64,000 bases of DNA, taken from NCBI RefSeq assembly GCF_000241345.1, contig NZ_BAED01000004.1, positions 62,001-126,000 on the forward strand, given 5' to 3'. The stretch is from Gordonia amarae NBRC 15530 (GTDB taxonomy: Bacteria; Actinomycetota; Actinomycetes; Mycobacteriales; Mycobacteriaceae). This document shows, piece by piece, positions 36,553 through 45,096 of this stretch. Below the pieces are notes generated by a model. The model did not search any database and was not told the origin of the DNA. It saw nothing but the letters and a program-made list of their open reading frames with translations. Position numbers and translations under genes: made by a program. Positions within the stretch are counted from its first letter, which is position 1; each line of letters opens with the position of its first letter.

Positions 36553-36798
36553 ATGGGCGCTATGTCGTGGTGGCACTGGGCGATCGTCGCGATCGTGGTC
36601 ATTGTTCTCTTCGGTTCCAAGAAGCTGCCCGAGGCGGCACGGGGCCTCGGACAGTCGTTGCGCATCTTCAAGAGTGAGGTCGCCGAGATGCAGAACGACG
36701 GTAAGAAGGCCGCGCCGGAGGCGTCGCGTGAGCTCACCGCCAAACCGGTCGACCCGGGCACCGGGCAGTCGGCGGACGACGTCAAAAAATCCGCTTAA
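36553..36798 (+). CDS. tatA: Twin-arginine translocase subunit TatA
   Basis: TatA oligomerises to open the path for folded proteins in Tat export. The 81 residues have a short N-terminus (MGAMSWWHW), one transmembrane helix ([12 protein letters not shown]), the conserved hinge [20 protein letters not shown] and an acidic, disordered tail. The ATG at 36553 is preferred over the TTG 9 nt upstream because GGGAGG lies 9 nt before it and this N-terminus matches mycobacterial TatA. It is followed by tatC after 18 nt. Confidence 0.95.
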   Translation: MGAMSWWHWAIVAIVVIVLFGSKKLPEAARGLGQSLRIFKSEVAEMQNDGKKAAPEASRELTAKPVDPGTGQSADDVKKSA

Positions 36799-36816
36799 CC
36801 CGGCACGGTCTGCCGG

Positions 36817-37746
36817 GTGCGTATACCTCTGGACCCGAGGAAGCGTAAACGCAAGGTCAACCCCGACGGCACGATGTCGTTGGTGGAGCACCTGTACGAG
36901 TTGCGCACTCGGGTGATTGTGTCCCTGGTCGCGATCGTCGTCACGACCATCATCGGTTTCGTCTGGTACAGCACCTCGTTCTGGGGCCTGGAGTCGCTCG
37001 GGGAGTTGCTGCGCCGTCCCTACTGTGACCTGCCGCCGGAAACCCGGGCCGCGTTGTCGGCCGACGGCGAGTGCCGGTTGCTGGCGACCGGTCCGTTCGA
37101 CCAGTTCATGCTGCGCCTGCAGGTGGGGCTCACCGCCGGTGTGGTGCTCGCCTGCCCGGTCTGGCTGTATCAGGTGTGGCAGTTCATCACCCCGGCGCTG
37201 ATGAAGAACGAACGTCGCTATGCGCTCTCGTTCGTGTCCTGCGCGGCGGTGCTGTTCGTCGCGGGTGCGGTGCTGGCCTACCTAGTGGTGGCCAAGGCTT
37301 TCCACTTCCTGCTGACCGTCGGCAGCGATGTGCAGATCACGGCTCTGGCCGGTGACCAGTACTTCAGCTTCATCCTGCGCTTGCTCATCGTGTTCGGGGT
37401 GAGTTTCGAACTGCCGCTGCTGATCGTCGCGCTGAACCTGATCGGCGTCCTCAGCTATCGGCGGCTCACGTCATGGCGGCGTGGCCTGATCGTGGGGATG
37501 TTCACCTTCGCGGCGATCATTACCCCGGGCTCCGATCCGTTCACGATGCTGGCGCTCGCGCTGGCGCTGACCGTGCTGCAGGAGGTCGCCATCCAGGTCG
37601 CGCGCATCTCCGACCGTCGCAAGGCCAAGCGTGCGGCACTCAACGAACAGCTCGCCGACGAGGAGGCCAGTACGCTACCCGCACCGTCATCGGAGCCACG
37701 CGCGTCGGTGGTCGCACCGGCGAAGGCATTCGATGACATCCTGTGA
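36817..37746 (+). CDS. tatC: Twin-arginine translocase subunit TatC
   Basis: TatC binds the twin-arginine signal peptide and recruits TatA. The 309 residues contain six predicted membrane helices. [20 protein letters not shown] is the conserved N-terminal cytoplasmic motif, [17 protein letters not shown] leads into the second helix, and [20 protein letters not shown] is the conserved helix-4/5 region. A basic N-terminus ([11 protein letters not shown]) and an extended C-terminal tail are actinobacterial traits. The stop codon lies inside the first copy of a 15-bp tandem repeat that also contains the helY start. Confidence 0.96.
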   Translation: MRIPLDPRKRKRKVNPDGTMSLVEHLYELRTRVIVSLVAIVVTTIIGFVWYSTSFWGLESLGELLRRPYCDLPPETRAALSADGECRLLATGPFDQFMLRLQVGLTAGVVLACPVWLYQVWQFITPALMKNERRYALSFVSCAAVLFVAGAVLAYLVVAKAFHFLLTVGSDVQITALAGDQYFSFILRLLIVFGVSFELPLLIVALNLIGVLSYRRLTSWRRGLIVGMFTFAAIITPGSDPFTMLALALALTVLQEVAIQVARISDRRKAKRAALNEQLADEEASTLPAPSSEPRASVVAPAKAFDDIL

Positions 37747-37825
37747 CCGGACATCCTGTGACCGGACATCCTGTGACCGGACATTCTGTGAGCCGACATT
37801 CTCTGAGGGGGACATTCTGTGAGGG
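37735..37825 (+). repeat. 15-bp tandem repeat over the tatC/helY junction
   Basis: Six head-to-tail copies of GACATCCTGTGACCG are present. Copies 1-3 (37735-37779) are identical; copies 4-6 (37780-37825) have diverged, with one extra G before copy 6. The tatC stop TGA is in copy 1 and the helY GTG is in copy 6. Because the unit is five codons long, each intact copy repeats an in-frame TGA for tatC. Copy 5 has become a GAGGGGG ribosome binding site for helY. Confidence 0.85.
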
Positions 37826-40671
37826 TGCCGGACATCGAACCGCGTGGTGATGAACTCTCAGGCACAGCCGGCCCAGCCGAGGTGAATCCCGACGAGGCCG
37901 TCGGCCCGGAGCTGACGGCGTTTGCCGCCGGGCTCAGGTTCGCGCTCGACCCGTTCCAGCATCGCGCGTGTGTCGCGCTCGAGGCCGGGCACGGTGTGCT
38001 GGTGTGCGCGCCCACGGGTGCGGGTAAGACGATCGTGGGGGAGTTCGCCGTGCACCTGGCGCTCGCCGCCGGCACCAAGTGTTTCTACACGACCCCCATC
38101 AAGGCGTTGAGCAATCAGAAGTACGCCGATCTGGTGGCGGTGCACGGCGCCGCGGCGGTGGGCCTGCTGACCGGTGACGTCGCGATCAACCCGGGCGCAC
38201 CGGTGGTGGTGATGACCACCGAGGTCGTCCGCAACATGATCTACGCCGGGTCGCCTGCCCTCGAGGGTCTGTCGCACGTGGTGATGGACGAGGTGCATTT
38301 CCTGGCCGACCGGTTCCGCGGCGCGGTATGGGAAGAGGTGATCCTGCACCTCGATCCGGCGGTGCGCGTGGTGAGCCTGTCGGCCACCGTGTCCAATGCC
38401 GAGGAGTTCGGCGACTGGATCAAAACGGTACGCGGCGACACCACCGTGATCGTCGACGACCACCGTCCCGTGCCGCTGTCTCAGCACGTGCTGGTCGGCA
38501 ACCGGATCTTCGATCTGTACGAACACGCACCACACGGCCCGGGCAAGAAGGGCGGGCGGGAGGTCAACGCCGACCTCAAGCGGTACATCAGGCACAAGAT
38601 GCTGACCAACGACGACCGGTTCTCCGACTCCCGTGGCCGGGGCCGGGGACGGGGCCACCGTGGTGGTGGAGGCCCACGGGCGTCGCGTCCGGATGTGGTG
38701 GCGAGCCTGGACCGGGACGGGTTGTTGCCCGCGATCATGTTCATCTTCTCCCGTAAAGGCTGTGACGGGGCGCTCGCCCAGTGTCAGCGGTCCCGGCTGT
38801 CGCTACTCGAACCTCACGAAGTGGCGGCAGTCGACGAGATCGTCGACAAGCACCTGACCGATATCGCTCCAGCGGATGCGGAGATCCTGGGGGTCGAGCA
38901 GTGGCGGGCGGGTCTGCGGCGTGGTTTCGCCGCCCACCACGCGGGGCTGCTGCCCACGTTCCGGCACGCGGTGGAGGAACTGTTCGCAGGCGGCCTGGTG
39001 AAGGTGGTGTTTGCCACCGAGACACTGGCGTTGGGCATCAACATGCCCGCCCGGTCCGTCGTGCTCGAGCGCCTGGTCAAATACAACGGTGAGGCGCACG
39101 TCGACCTGACACCGGGCGAGTTCACCCAGCTCACCGGACGGGCCGGCCGCCGCGGCATCGACACCGAAGGCCATGCGATCGTCCTCTGGACGCCGGAGGT
39201 GGTGCCCGAGCAGCTCGCCGGGCTGGCCGGGGCGCGCACGTTCCCGCTGCGCAGTTCGTTTGTGCCCGAATACAACATGGCGGTCAATCTGCTCGGCAGG
39301 ATGGGGTTGGCGGGCGCGCAGGAACTGCTGCATCGCTCATTCGCCCAGTTCCAGGCGGACCGGTCGGTGGTCGGGCAGGCCCGCAAGGTCGACCAGGCCC
39401 GGATCCGGCTACGCAAGACCGACGCGCAACTGTCAGAACTGGCGACCGCGCGAGGCATCGGACGGCGGGACACGGAAGGAGACGCCGACAATCCCGGCAA
39501 CGGCTTCCTCGACTATGTCGACCTGCGCGAGACGATCCGGCGACGGGAACGGGACCTGAAGTTCCACCGCCGGGTCGAGACCAATCAGTCGATCGTGGAG
39601 GACCTCGGTGCCCTGAAGAAGGGGCATGTGATCGGGCTGCAGGGCCGCCGGCATCGCGGTCTGGCGGTGGTCCTGGAACCCGCCGCCCACGCATCGGATC
39701 CGAAACCGCTTGTGCTGGTGGAGGATGCCTGGTGCGGTCGCATCGATGAGCGGGACTTCGTCAATCCGCCGCAGGTCCTGGGCAATATGCGGCTGCCCCG
39801 GCATCCCGACCGCAGCACCGGCCGCGGCCGCCGCGACCTGGCCTCGGCCTTGCGCGCGACCGGCATCGAGATGCCACGCGGGCGGGGTAATAAACGGGCA
39901 CCGGCCGCCGACGACGCCGAGCTCAAACGCCTGCGCACGGAGCTGCGGGCGCATCCGGCGCATCGCCTCGACCCCGGCGACCAGTTGTTCCGGCTCGCCG
40001 AGCAGCGCAACCGGCTGCTGCGGGAGATCCTGAGCGCCGAACGGGACATCGCGTCCCGGACCTCCACGCTGGGCGTCACGTTCAGCCGGATCGTCGACGT
40101 GCTGGCCGAACTGGGTTATGTGACCCGCACCGGCGACAGCGTCGAGGTGGAGGATGCGGGCCGGTTGCTTGGCCGCATCTACAGCGAGAGCGATCTGCTC
40201 GTCACCGAATGTCTGCGCGCCGGCGTGTGGGAAGGGCTGTCGCACAGCGACCTTGCGGCGGTGGTCTCGGCGATGGTGTACGAATCGCGGCGCGACGGTG
40301 CGGGCGGGGTCGATTCGGTCCCCGGCAATCCGCGCCTGCGGGGCGCGCTCACCGACACCGTCGAGGTGTGGCAACGGCTCAACGAGGTCGAGCGACGGCA
40401 CCGGGTGTCCGCGACCCGTGAGCCCGACACCGGATTCTCGGTCGCCGTGGCGATGTGGTCATCGGGGAGATCGCTCACCGATTCGCTCGCCGCGGCGGGT
40501 CAGGCCGGACAGCTGCTGTCTCCCGGCGATTTCGTGCGCTGGAACCGGCAGGTGATCGACCTGCTGGAACAGATCAGGATCAGTGTCGGACCCGACGCGC
40601 CGCTGTCGACGACGGCCGCGCGGGCGGTCGGGTCGATCCGGCGCGGAGTGGTCGCCGCGGAGCTGGGCTGA
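37819..40671 (+). CDS. helY: Superfamily 2 RNA helicase HelY
   Basis: HelY belongs to the Ski2-like DExH helicases, probably acting in RNA processing or decay. In the 950 residues, the Walker A motif is APTGAGKT, motif Ia is TTPIKALSNQK, motif II is DEVH, motif III is LSATVSN, and motif VI is QLTGRAGRRGID. An insertion rich in Arg and Gly (SRGRGRGRGHRGGGG) separates the RecA-like domains. The C-terminal part (about 500-950) resembles the DSHCT helical domain. The GTG at 37819 is preceded by GAGGGGG; another GTG 6 nt downstream is possible. It directly follows the tat genes, as in mycobacteria. Confidence 0.94.
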   Translation: MRVPDIEPRGDELSGTAGPAEVNPDEAVGPELTAFAAGLRFALDPFQHRACVALEAGHGVLVCAPTGAGKTIVGEFAVHLALAAGTKCFYTTPIKALSNQKYADLVAVHGAAAVGLLTGDVAINPGAPVVVMTTEVVRNMIYAGSPALEGLSHVVMDEVHFLADRFRGAVWEEVILHLDPAVRVVSLSATVSNAEEFGDWIKTVRGDTTVIVDDHRPVPLSQHVLVGNRIFDLYEHAPHGPGKKGGREVNADLKRYIRHKMLTNDDRFSDSRGRGRGRGHRGGGGPRASRPDVVASLDRDGLLPAIMFIFSRKGCDGALAQCQRSRLSLLEPHEVAAVDEIVDKHLTDIAPADAEILGVEQWRAGLRRGFAAHHAGLLPTFRHAVEELFAGGLVKVVFATETLALGINMPARSVVLERLVKYNGEAHVDLTPGEFTQLTGRAGRRGIDTEGHAIVLWTPEVVPEQLAGLAGARTFPLRSSFVPEYNMAVNLLGRMGLAGAQELLHRSFAQFQADRSVVGQARKVDQARIRLRKTDAQLSELATARGIGRRDTEGDADNPGNGFLDYVDLRETIRRRERDLKFHRRVETNQSIVEDLGALKKGHVIGLQGRRHRGLAVVLEPAAHASDPKPLVLVEDAWCGRIDERDFVNPPQVLGNMRLPRHPDRSTGRGRRDLASALRATGIEMPRGRGNKRAPAADDAELKRLRTELRAHPAHRLDPGDQLFRLAEQRNRLLREILSAERDIASRTSTLGVTFSRIVDVLAELGYVTRTGDSVEVEDAGRLLGRIYSESDLLVTECLRAGVWEGLSHSDLAAVVSAMVYESRRDGAGGVDSVPGNPRLRGALTDTVEVWQRLNEVERRHRVSATREPDTGFSVAVAMWSSGRSLTDSLAAAGQAGQLLSPGDFVRWNRQVIDLLEQIRISVGPDAPLSTTAARAVGSIRRGVVAAELG

Positions 40672-40677
40672 CGAGTT

Positions 40678-40720
40678 CGGGTGCGGTGAGCGTGCCCACA
40701 CTTGCGCGGACCCGCACCCG
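40678..40720. terminator. Possible terminator after helY
   Basis: CGGGTGCGG (40678-40686) pairs with 40712-40720 to make a 9-bp GC-rich stem with a 25-nt loop, starting 7 nt after the helY stop codon. Confidence 0.45.
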
Positions 40721-40754
40721 TGTGCCGCCCATGCTGTACCCGCAGCGGCTGCGG

Positions 40755-40760
40755 TAACGT
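40755..40760 (+). promoter_or_regulatory. -10 box of the DUF4333 gene
   Basis: TAACGT lies 95 nt upstream of the ATG at 40855. A GGGGAGAAGG ribosome binding site precedes the ATG. Confidence 0.35.
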
Positions 40761-40854
40761 GCAGGGCAACGGTGCGCCAGGAGCGCGCTGATGCGTGCCA
40801 CACCGACCAATCGAAGTGCCCGGTCGTGAAGAGCGGGGAGAAGGCGGGAAACAG

Positions 40855-41706
40855 ATGACCGAGCCCAATAACCCGAACACGCCGTCGGGTCCCGGTGCGC
40901 CCGGCACCGGTGGCGATGCCACCACAGTGGGCAATTCCGCGCCCTACGGCAATCCGGCGGGCCAGGCGCCGCAGTACGGCGCGGCGCCGGGGTCGTCGCC
41001 CTACGGCCCGCCCGGCTACGTCGCCCCCGCCTACGGCGCTCCCACGCCCGGCACGTCCGATTTCGGTGCCGCCAATCCGTACGCACCTCCCGTCGCCGGA
41101 CAGTACGGGCAGCCGCCGCAGCCTCCTGCGGGCGGTCCTGGCTACGCCGACCCCGGTCAGTACGGTCAGACCGCATTCAGTCAGCCCGGCCAGCAGTATC
41201 CCGCGCCGGGCCAGCAGTTCGGCCAGTCCGCGCCCGCATACGGCCAGCAGTCGGGTCAGCCCGGCCACTATGGGCAGCAGCCTCCTCAGTACGGGCAGCA
41301 GCCCGGCCAGTTCGGCCAGCAGCCGGGTGCGGCCGGCCCGCAGTACGGCGCCGACCCGTTCGGCGGACAGCAGCCGACCGGCTCGCCGAGCAAACTGCCC
41401 AAGCTGCTCGGAGCCGTGGGAGGCGTGATCCTGGCGATCGCCGCGATCGTGCTGGTGACCGGTTTCTGGCTGCCCGGCTGGTTCCCGAAGACGTTGTCGC
41501 AGAGCGCGGTCGAGGACGGGGTGAAGAAGGTGCTGAGCAACGACTACAGCATCACCAACGTCGACAAGGTGTCGTGCCCGTCGGGGGAGTCGGTGTCGGA
41601 GGGTAAGACTTTCACCTGCGATCTGTCCGTCGGCGGTCAGTCGCAGAAGGTCACCATCACGATCGTCGACGACGACGGCAAGTACGAGGTGTCCCGCCCG
41701 AGCTGA
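40855..41706 (+). CDS. Low-complexity DUF4333 membrane protein
   Basis: The first 175 or so of 283 residues are a Gly/Pro/Gln/Tyr repeat region with many PGQ, YGQQ and FGQ units. One transmembrane helix follows (LLGAVGGVILAIAAIVLVTG). The C-terminal 75 residues form a DUF4333 domain outside the cell, with two cysteines (KVSCPSGESV and KTFTCDLSVGG) and KVTITIVDDDGKYEV. This matches Rv2091c, which also follows helY in mycobacteria. The role is unknown; the extended repeat is cytoplasmic if the domain faces outward. The ATG at 40855 has a good ribosome binding site. Confidence 0.85.
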   Translation: MTEPNNPNTPSGPGAPGTGGDATTVGNSAPYGNPAGQAPQYGAAPGSSPYGPPGYVAPAYGAPTPGTSDFGAANPYAPPVAGQYGQPPQPPAGGPGYADPGQYGQTAFSQPGQQYPAPGQQFGQSAPAYGQQSGQPGHYGQQPPQYGQQPGQFGQQPGAAGPQYGADPFGGQQPTGSPSKLPKLLGAVGGVILAIAAIVLVTGFWLPGWFPKTLSQSAVEDGVKKVLSNDYSITNVDKVSCPSGESVSEGKTFTCDLSVGGQSQKVTITIVDDDGKYEVSRPS

Positions 41707-41719
41707 TCGACTGCACCGG

Positions 41720-41755
41720 CCTGCCGGTCACCACCGAACTGCGGTGACAGGCAGG
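41720..41755. terminator. Terminator between convergent genes
   Basis: CCTGCCGGTCACC (41720-41732) pairs with 41743-41755 in a 13-bp stem with one mismatch and a 10-nt loop, between the DUF4333 gene and the exonuclease gene. A second small hairpin (CGGGT-TTC-ACCCG, 41757-41769) follows. Confidence 0.6.
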
Positions 41756-41776
41756 GCGGGTTTCACCCGTGGTTGG

Positions 41777-42733
41777 TTATTCCGGTGACCAGTTGAGGGC
41801 GTTGGACAACCGCCCCAGCGAGGCACCGATACCCAGTTCGGCCTCAAGTTCGGCCAGCCGTGCGGGGTCGGCAGGGGCGGTCGGCAGCGCATCGGTGTCA
41901 CGCGAGTCGATGGTGTCGGCGTCGGTGCGGACGGCCACCACCACCCGCGCCGCGGTCAAATAGTCGGTGGCGTCGGCGAGCGCATTGCGGCTGCGCGTAG
42001 GTACCGATGAATCACCTTGCAGTGCGGCCTTTTCCAGAGCATCAAGGCTGCCGAACGCGGTGATGAGCTTGGCCGCGGTCTTCTCACCGATACCGGTCAC
42101 CCCGGGCAATCCGTCCGACGGGTCGCCCCGCAATATCGACATCTCGGCGTAGGCGACACCCGCCCGGCCCTCGGGCACCCCGTACTTCGCGGCCACCTCG
42201 GCGGGCCCCATCATCTCGGCCTTCGCCAGACCGCGGCCCACGTACAACACCCGCACCGGCACCGGATCCTCGGCCACCACCTGCAGCAGGTCGCGATCAC
42301 CGCTGACCACCACCACCGGATCGTCGGCCTCGGCGAAGGCGAGTGTGCCGATCACGTCGTCGGCCTCGCAGCCGTCGGCACCGGAGGTCGCGATACCCGC
42401 GGCGGCGAGCACGTCGAGGATCATCGTGACCTGCGGGGTGAGGGTGTCGGGTACCTCCTCGACGTCGGTGCCCGACTCGCCGGCTGGTTCGGCCACCCGG
42501 TGCGCCTTGTACGACGGGATGAGGTCGGTCCGGAACGACGGCCGCCAGTCCAGGTCCAGGCACACCACGAGCCGGGTGGGCTGCTCCCGGGTGACCAGGG
42601 AGGCGATGGTGTCGATGAACCCGCGGACGGCGTTCACCGGCCGGCCGTCGGGTGCGGTCATCTTCTCCGGCAGTGCGTAGAACGAACGGAACCACAGGCT
42701 CGCGCCGTCGAGAAGCATCAATGATCCAGCCAC
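41777..42733 (-). CDS. 5'-3' exonuclease (FEN-like)
   Basis: This 318-residue protein is a stand-alone relative of the 5'-nuclease domain of DNA polymerase I (Rv2090 family). [11 protein letters not shown]-type N-terminal residues ([20 protein letters not shown]), [47 protein letters not shown] and the helix-hairpin-helix region [20 protein letters not shown] contain the usual metal-binding acidic residues. It would remove RNA primers or flaps during replication and repair. GTG 42733 or ATG 42718 could be the start; the longer form is given. It is divergent from the peptidase gene. Confidence 0.9.
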   Translation of the reverse strand: MAGSLMLLDGASLWFRSFYALPEKMTAPDGRPVNAVRGFIDTIASLVTREQPTRLVVCLDLDWRPSFRTDLIPSYKAHRVAEPAGESGTDVEEVPDTLTPQVTMILDVLAAAGIATSGADGCEADDVIGTLAFAEADDPVVVVSGDRDLLQVVAEDPVPVRVLYVGRGLAKAEMMGPAEVAAKYGVPEGRAGVAYAEMSILRGDPSDGLPGVTGIGEKTAAKLITAFGSLDALEKAALQGDSSVPTRSRNALADATDYLTAARVVVAVRTDADTIDSRDTDALPTAPADPARLAELEAELGIGASLGRLSNALNWSPE

Positions 42734-42757
42734 CCGGTCAGTCTGACATGACCGGGC

Positions 42758-42763
42758 TAACCT
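42758..42763 (+). promoter_or_regulatory. -10 box of the M24 peptidase gene
   Basis: TAACCT is followed by 7 nt and the ATG at 42771, suggesting a leaderless message. Confidence 0.5.
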
Positions 42764-42770
42764 GTGACAC

Positions 42771-43889
42771 ATGCAGCGTTTCTCCTCCGACGTGTACCGG
42801 GAGCGCCTCGCCCGCGCCGCCACCCTGACCGGTGCGGCCGGTCTCGACGGAATCGTGGTCTCGACGGGCCCGGATCTGCGGTATCTCACCGGATCTCGTG
42901 CCGACACCTTCGAACGGCTCACCGCACTGGTCATCCCGGCATCGGGGTCTCCGCGCCTGGTGGTGGCCCGGCTCGAACTGGCCTCGCTCGCCGAGTCCGC
43001 CGTCGCCGACCTGGGGATCGAGGTCGCCGACTGGGTCGACGGCCAGGACCCGTACGCGCTCGCACTGGACGCGCTGCCCGCCGATCCGGCGATCGCGGTG
43101 TCGGATGCGATGCCCGCCCTGCACGTGATCCCGTTGGCCGAGCGCACCGGACGCACACCCGCCCTGGCGACGGCGGTGCTGCGCGAACTACGCATGATCA
43201 AGGACCCGGCCGAGGTCGAGGCGCTGCGCGCGGCGGGGGCGGCGATCGACCGGGTACACGCCCGGATGGGTGAATGGCTCAAGCCGGGCCGCACCGAACG
43301 CGAGGTGGCAGACGACATCCGGCAGGCGATCGTCGCCGAAGGGCACACCGGCGCAGAGTTCATCATCGTCGGGTCAGGACCCAACGGGGCCGACCCGCAC
43401 CACGAGTTCTCCGACCGGGTGATCGAACGCGACGACATCGTCGTCATCGACATCGGCGGGCCCGTGGAACCCGGCTACAACTCGGATTCCACCCGCACCT
43501 ACTGCTTCACCGAACCGCCCGCCGACATCGCCGACGCCTATGCCGCCCTGGAACTGGCGCAGCGCACCGCGGTCGCGGCCGCACGGCCGGGGGTGAGCGC
43601 AGAAAGCGTCGACGCCGCAGCGCGCGACATCCTCGTCGAACACGGACTCGGCGAACAGTTCATCCACCGCACCGGACACGGCATCGGGCTGTCGGTGCAT
43701 GAGGAGCCCTACATCGTGGGCGGCAACGACATCACCCTGCGCCCCGGGATGGCGTTCAGTGTGGAACCGGGCGTGTACTTCTCCGGCCGCTGGGGAGCCC
43801 GCATCGAGGACATTGTGGTGATCACCGACGACGGTTGCGAGCCGGTGAACAACCGCCCGCACCACCTGGTGAATCTGTCAGCCGAATAG
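42771..43889 (+). CDS. M24 metallopeptidase, Xaa-Pro dipeptidase type
   Basis: The 372 residues have a creatinase-like N-terminal domain (about 1-140) and a pita-bread M24 catalytic domain. Metal ligands are visible: Asp227 and Asp239 ([20 protein letters not shown]), His303 ([15 protein letters not shown]), and two Glu in FSVEPGVYF and ARIEDIV. The family cleaves dipeptides ending in proline or acts as an aminopeptidase; the substrate is not known. It matches the gene called pepE in M. tuberculosis (Rv2089c), again beside the 5'-3' exonuclease gene. Its last 12 bp overlap the convergent reductase gene. Confidence 0.92.
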   Translation: MQRFSSDVYRERLARAATLTGAAGLDGIVVSTGPDLRYLTGSRADTFERLTALVIPASGSPRLVVARLELASLAESAVADLGIEVADWVDGQDPYALALDALPADPAIAVSDAMPALHVIPLAERTGRTPALATAVLRELRMIKDPAEVEALRAAGAAIDRVHARMGEWLKPGRTEREVADDIRQAIVAEGHTGAEFIIVGSGPNGADPHHEFSDRVIERDDIVVIDIGGPVEPGYNSDSTRTYCFTEPPADIADAYAALELAQRTAVAAARPGVSAESVDAAARDILVEHGLGEQFIHRTGHGIGLSVHEEPYIVGGNDITLRPGMAFSVEPGVYFSGRWGARIEDIVVITDDGCEPVNNRPHHLVNLSAE

Positions 43890-44279
43890 GGCGGCCGACC
43901 CCATCGCCCGGGTCACGCTGATCTCGATGACCACGCGGCGCGGATTCTCCTTGGGCTGCCGGTAGCGGCGCGCGTACCGCTCCTCGGCGTCGGCGACGCG
44001 GGATCGTTCCCGGCTCACTGTCGCCGGACCCTCCAGAGTGAGCCAGCGCGGCCCGTCGACGTGGGTGACGGCGGCGTACCCGCCGCGTTCGACGTTGCGG
44101 ACCTTCTGACTGCCGTCGAAGGTGATGACCCGCGCGGTCCGGGTGTCGGGGTCGTAGGTGAATCCCACGGCCGCGACGTGCGGTGTGCCGTCGACGCGGG
44201 TGGTGGCGAGTGTCGCCAGGTGGCGTTCGGTGAGGAACACGTGGGCTGCGTCGTTGAGTGCGTCGGGCGATCGGGCCAT
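43878..44279 (-). CDS. F420-dependent PPOX-type reductase
   Basis: This 133-residue split-beta-barrel protein belongs to the flavin/deazaflavin oxidoreductases (FDOR-B), close to Rv2074, an F420-dependent biliverdin reductase. Landmarks are FLTERHLATLATTRVDGTPHVAAVGF, the nucleotide-binding ITFDGSQKVRNVERGG, and WLTLEGPATVSRE. The natural substrate in this organism is unknown. The ATG at 44279 is supported by TACGCT 7 nt upstream. It is divergent from the SDR-cob operon and overlaps the 3' end of the peptidase gene. Confidence 0.87.
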   Translation of the reverse strand: MARSPDALNDAAHVFLTERHLATLATTRVDGTPHVAAVGFTYDPDTRTARVITFDGSQKVRNVERGGYAAVTHVDGPRWLTLEGPATVSRERSRVADAEERYARRYRQPKENPRRVVIEISVTRAMGSAALFG

Positions 44280-44286
44280 GCGCCAC

Positions 44287-44292
44287 AGCGTA
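44287..44292 (-). promoter_or_regulatory. -10 box of the F420-type reductase gene
   Basis: The reverse strand reads TACGCT, 7 nt before the ATG at 44279. Confidence 0.45.
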
Positions 44293-44334
44293 GGTGATCG
44301 GGTACCGCGGTCGACGGGTGGAATACTGGGGGCC

Positions 44335-45096
44335 ATGCCTGACAGTCCCGGTTCTGTTGTCGTGTTCGGTGGCCGTAGCGAGATCGGGGTGGCCGTCGCC
44401 GAACGCCTCGCATCCGGCCGCACCGTGGTGCTGGCCGCACGGCGTCCCGACGATCTGGCCGACGAACAGCGCAGGCTCGAAGCCGCCGGTGCAACCCGGG
44501 TGGCGGCCGTCGAGTTCGACGCGAACGACACCGCCTCCCACACCGCGCTGATCGAGCGCCTCATCGCCGACCACGGTCCGGTGGCAGTCGCGGTGGTGGC
44601 ATTCGGGATTCTGGGCGACCAGCAGCGCGCCGAAACCGACGTCGAACACGCCCTGCAGATCGCGCACACCGACTACCTGGCGCAGATCAGCGTGCTCACC
44701 CCGCTCGCGACCGCGCTGCGGGCGCAGGGGTCGGGCACCATCATCGTGTTCTCCTCCGTCGCCGGGATCCGGGTGCGGCGCGCCAATTATGTGTACGGCT
44801 CCACCAAGGCCGGGCTCGACGGTTTCGCCACAGGCCTCTCGGATGCCTTGCATGGCAGTGGTGTTCGGTTGCTGCTGGCCCGGCCCGGTTTCGTGATCGG
44901 GGCGATGACCCGGGATCTGATGGCGGCGGGCACGAAACCGGCACCGCTGTCGGTCACCGCCGACACCGTCGCCGATGCGGTGGTACGGGCGTACCGGCGT
45001 GGGCGGGGTGAGGTGTGGATTCCGTGGGCGCTGCGGCCGATGTTCTTCGGTATGCGCCTGCTGCCGCGCGCCATCTGGCGGAGGCTGCCCCGGTGA
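44335..45096 (+). CDS. Short-chain dehydrogenase, DprE2-like
   Basis: The 253-residue protein is a classical-type SDR: dinucleotide motif GGRSEIGVAVAERL, catalytic Ser in VFSSVAGIRVRRA, and YGSTK with the catalytic Tyr and Lys. It resembles DprE2-type decaprenylphosphoryl-ketopentose reductases and Rv2073c, which also precedes cobL in M. tuberculosis. Whether it acts in arabinan precursor or cobalamin metabolism cannot be told. Its stop codon overlaps the cobL GTG, so it is the first gene of an operon with cobL, cobM and cobK. Confidence 0.88.
   Translation: MPDSPGSVVVFGGRSEIGVAVAERLASGRTVVLAARRPDDLADEQRRLEAAGATRVAAVEFDANDTASHTALIERLIADHGPVAVAVVAFGILGDQQRAETDVEHALQIAHTDYLAQISVLTPLATALRAQGSGTIIVFSSVAGIRVRRANYVYGSTKAGLDGFATGLSDALHGSGVRLLLARPGFVIGAMTRDLMAAGTKPAPLSVTADTVADAVVRAYRRGRGEVWIPWALRPMFFGMRLLPRAIWRRLPR

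Noticed and set aside
37735-37825. CRISPR array
   Set aside because: The repeats are directly adjacent with no spacers and the unit is only 15 bp.
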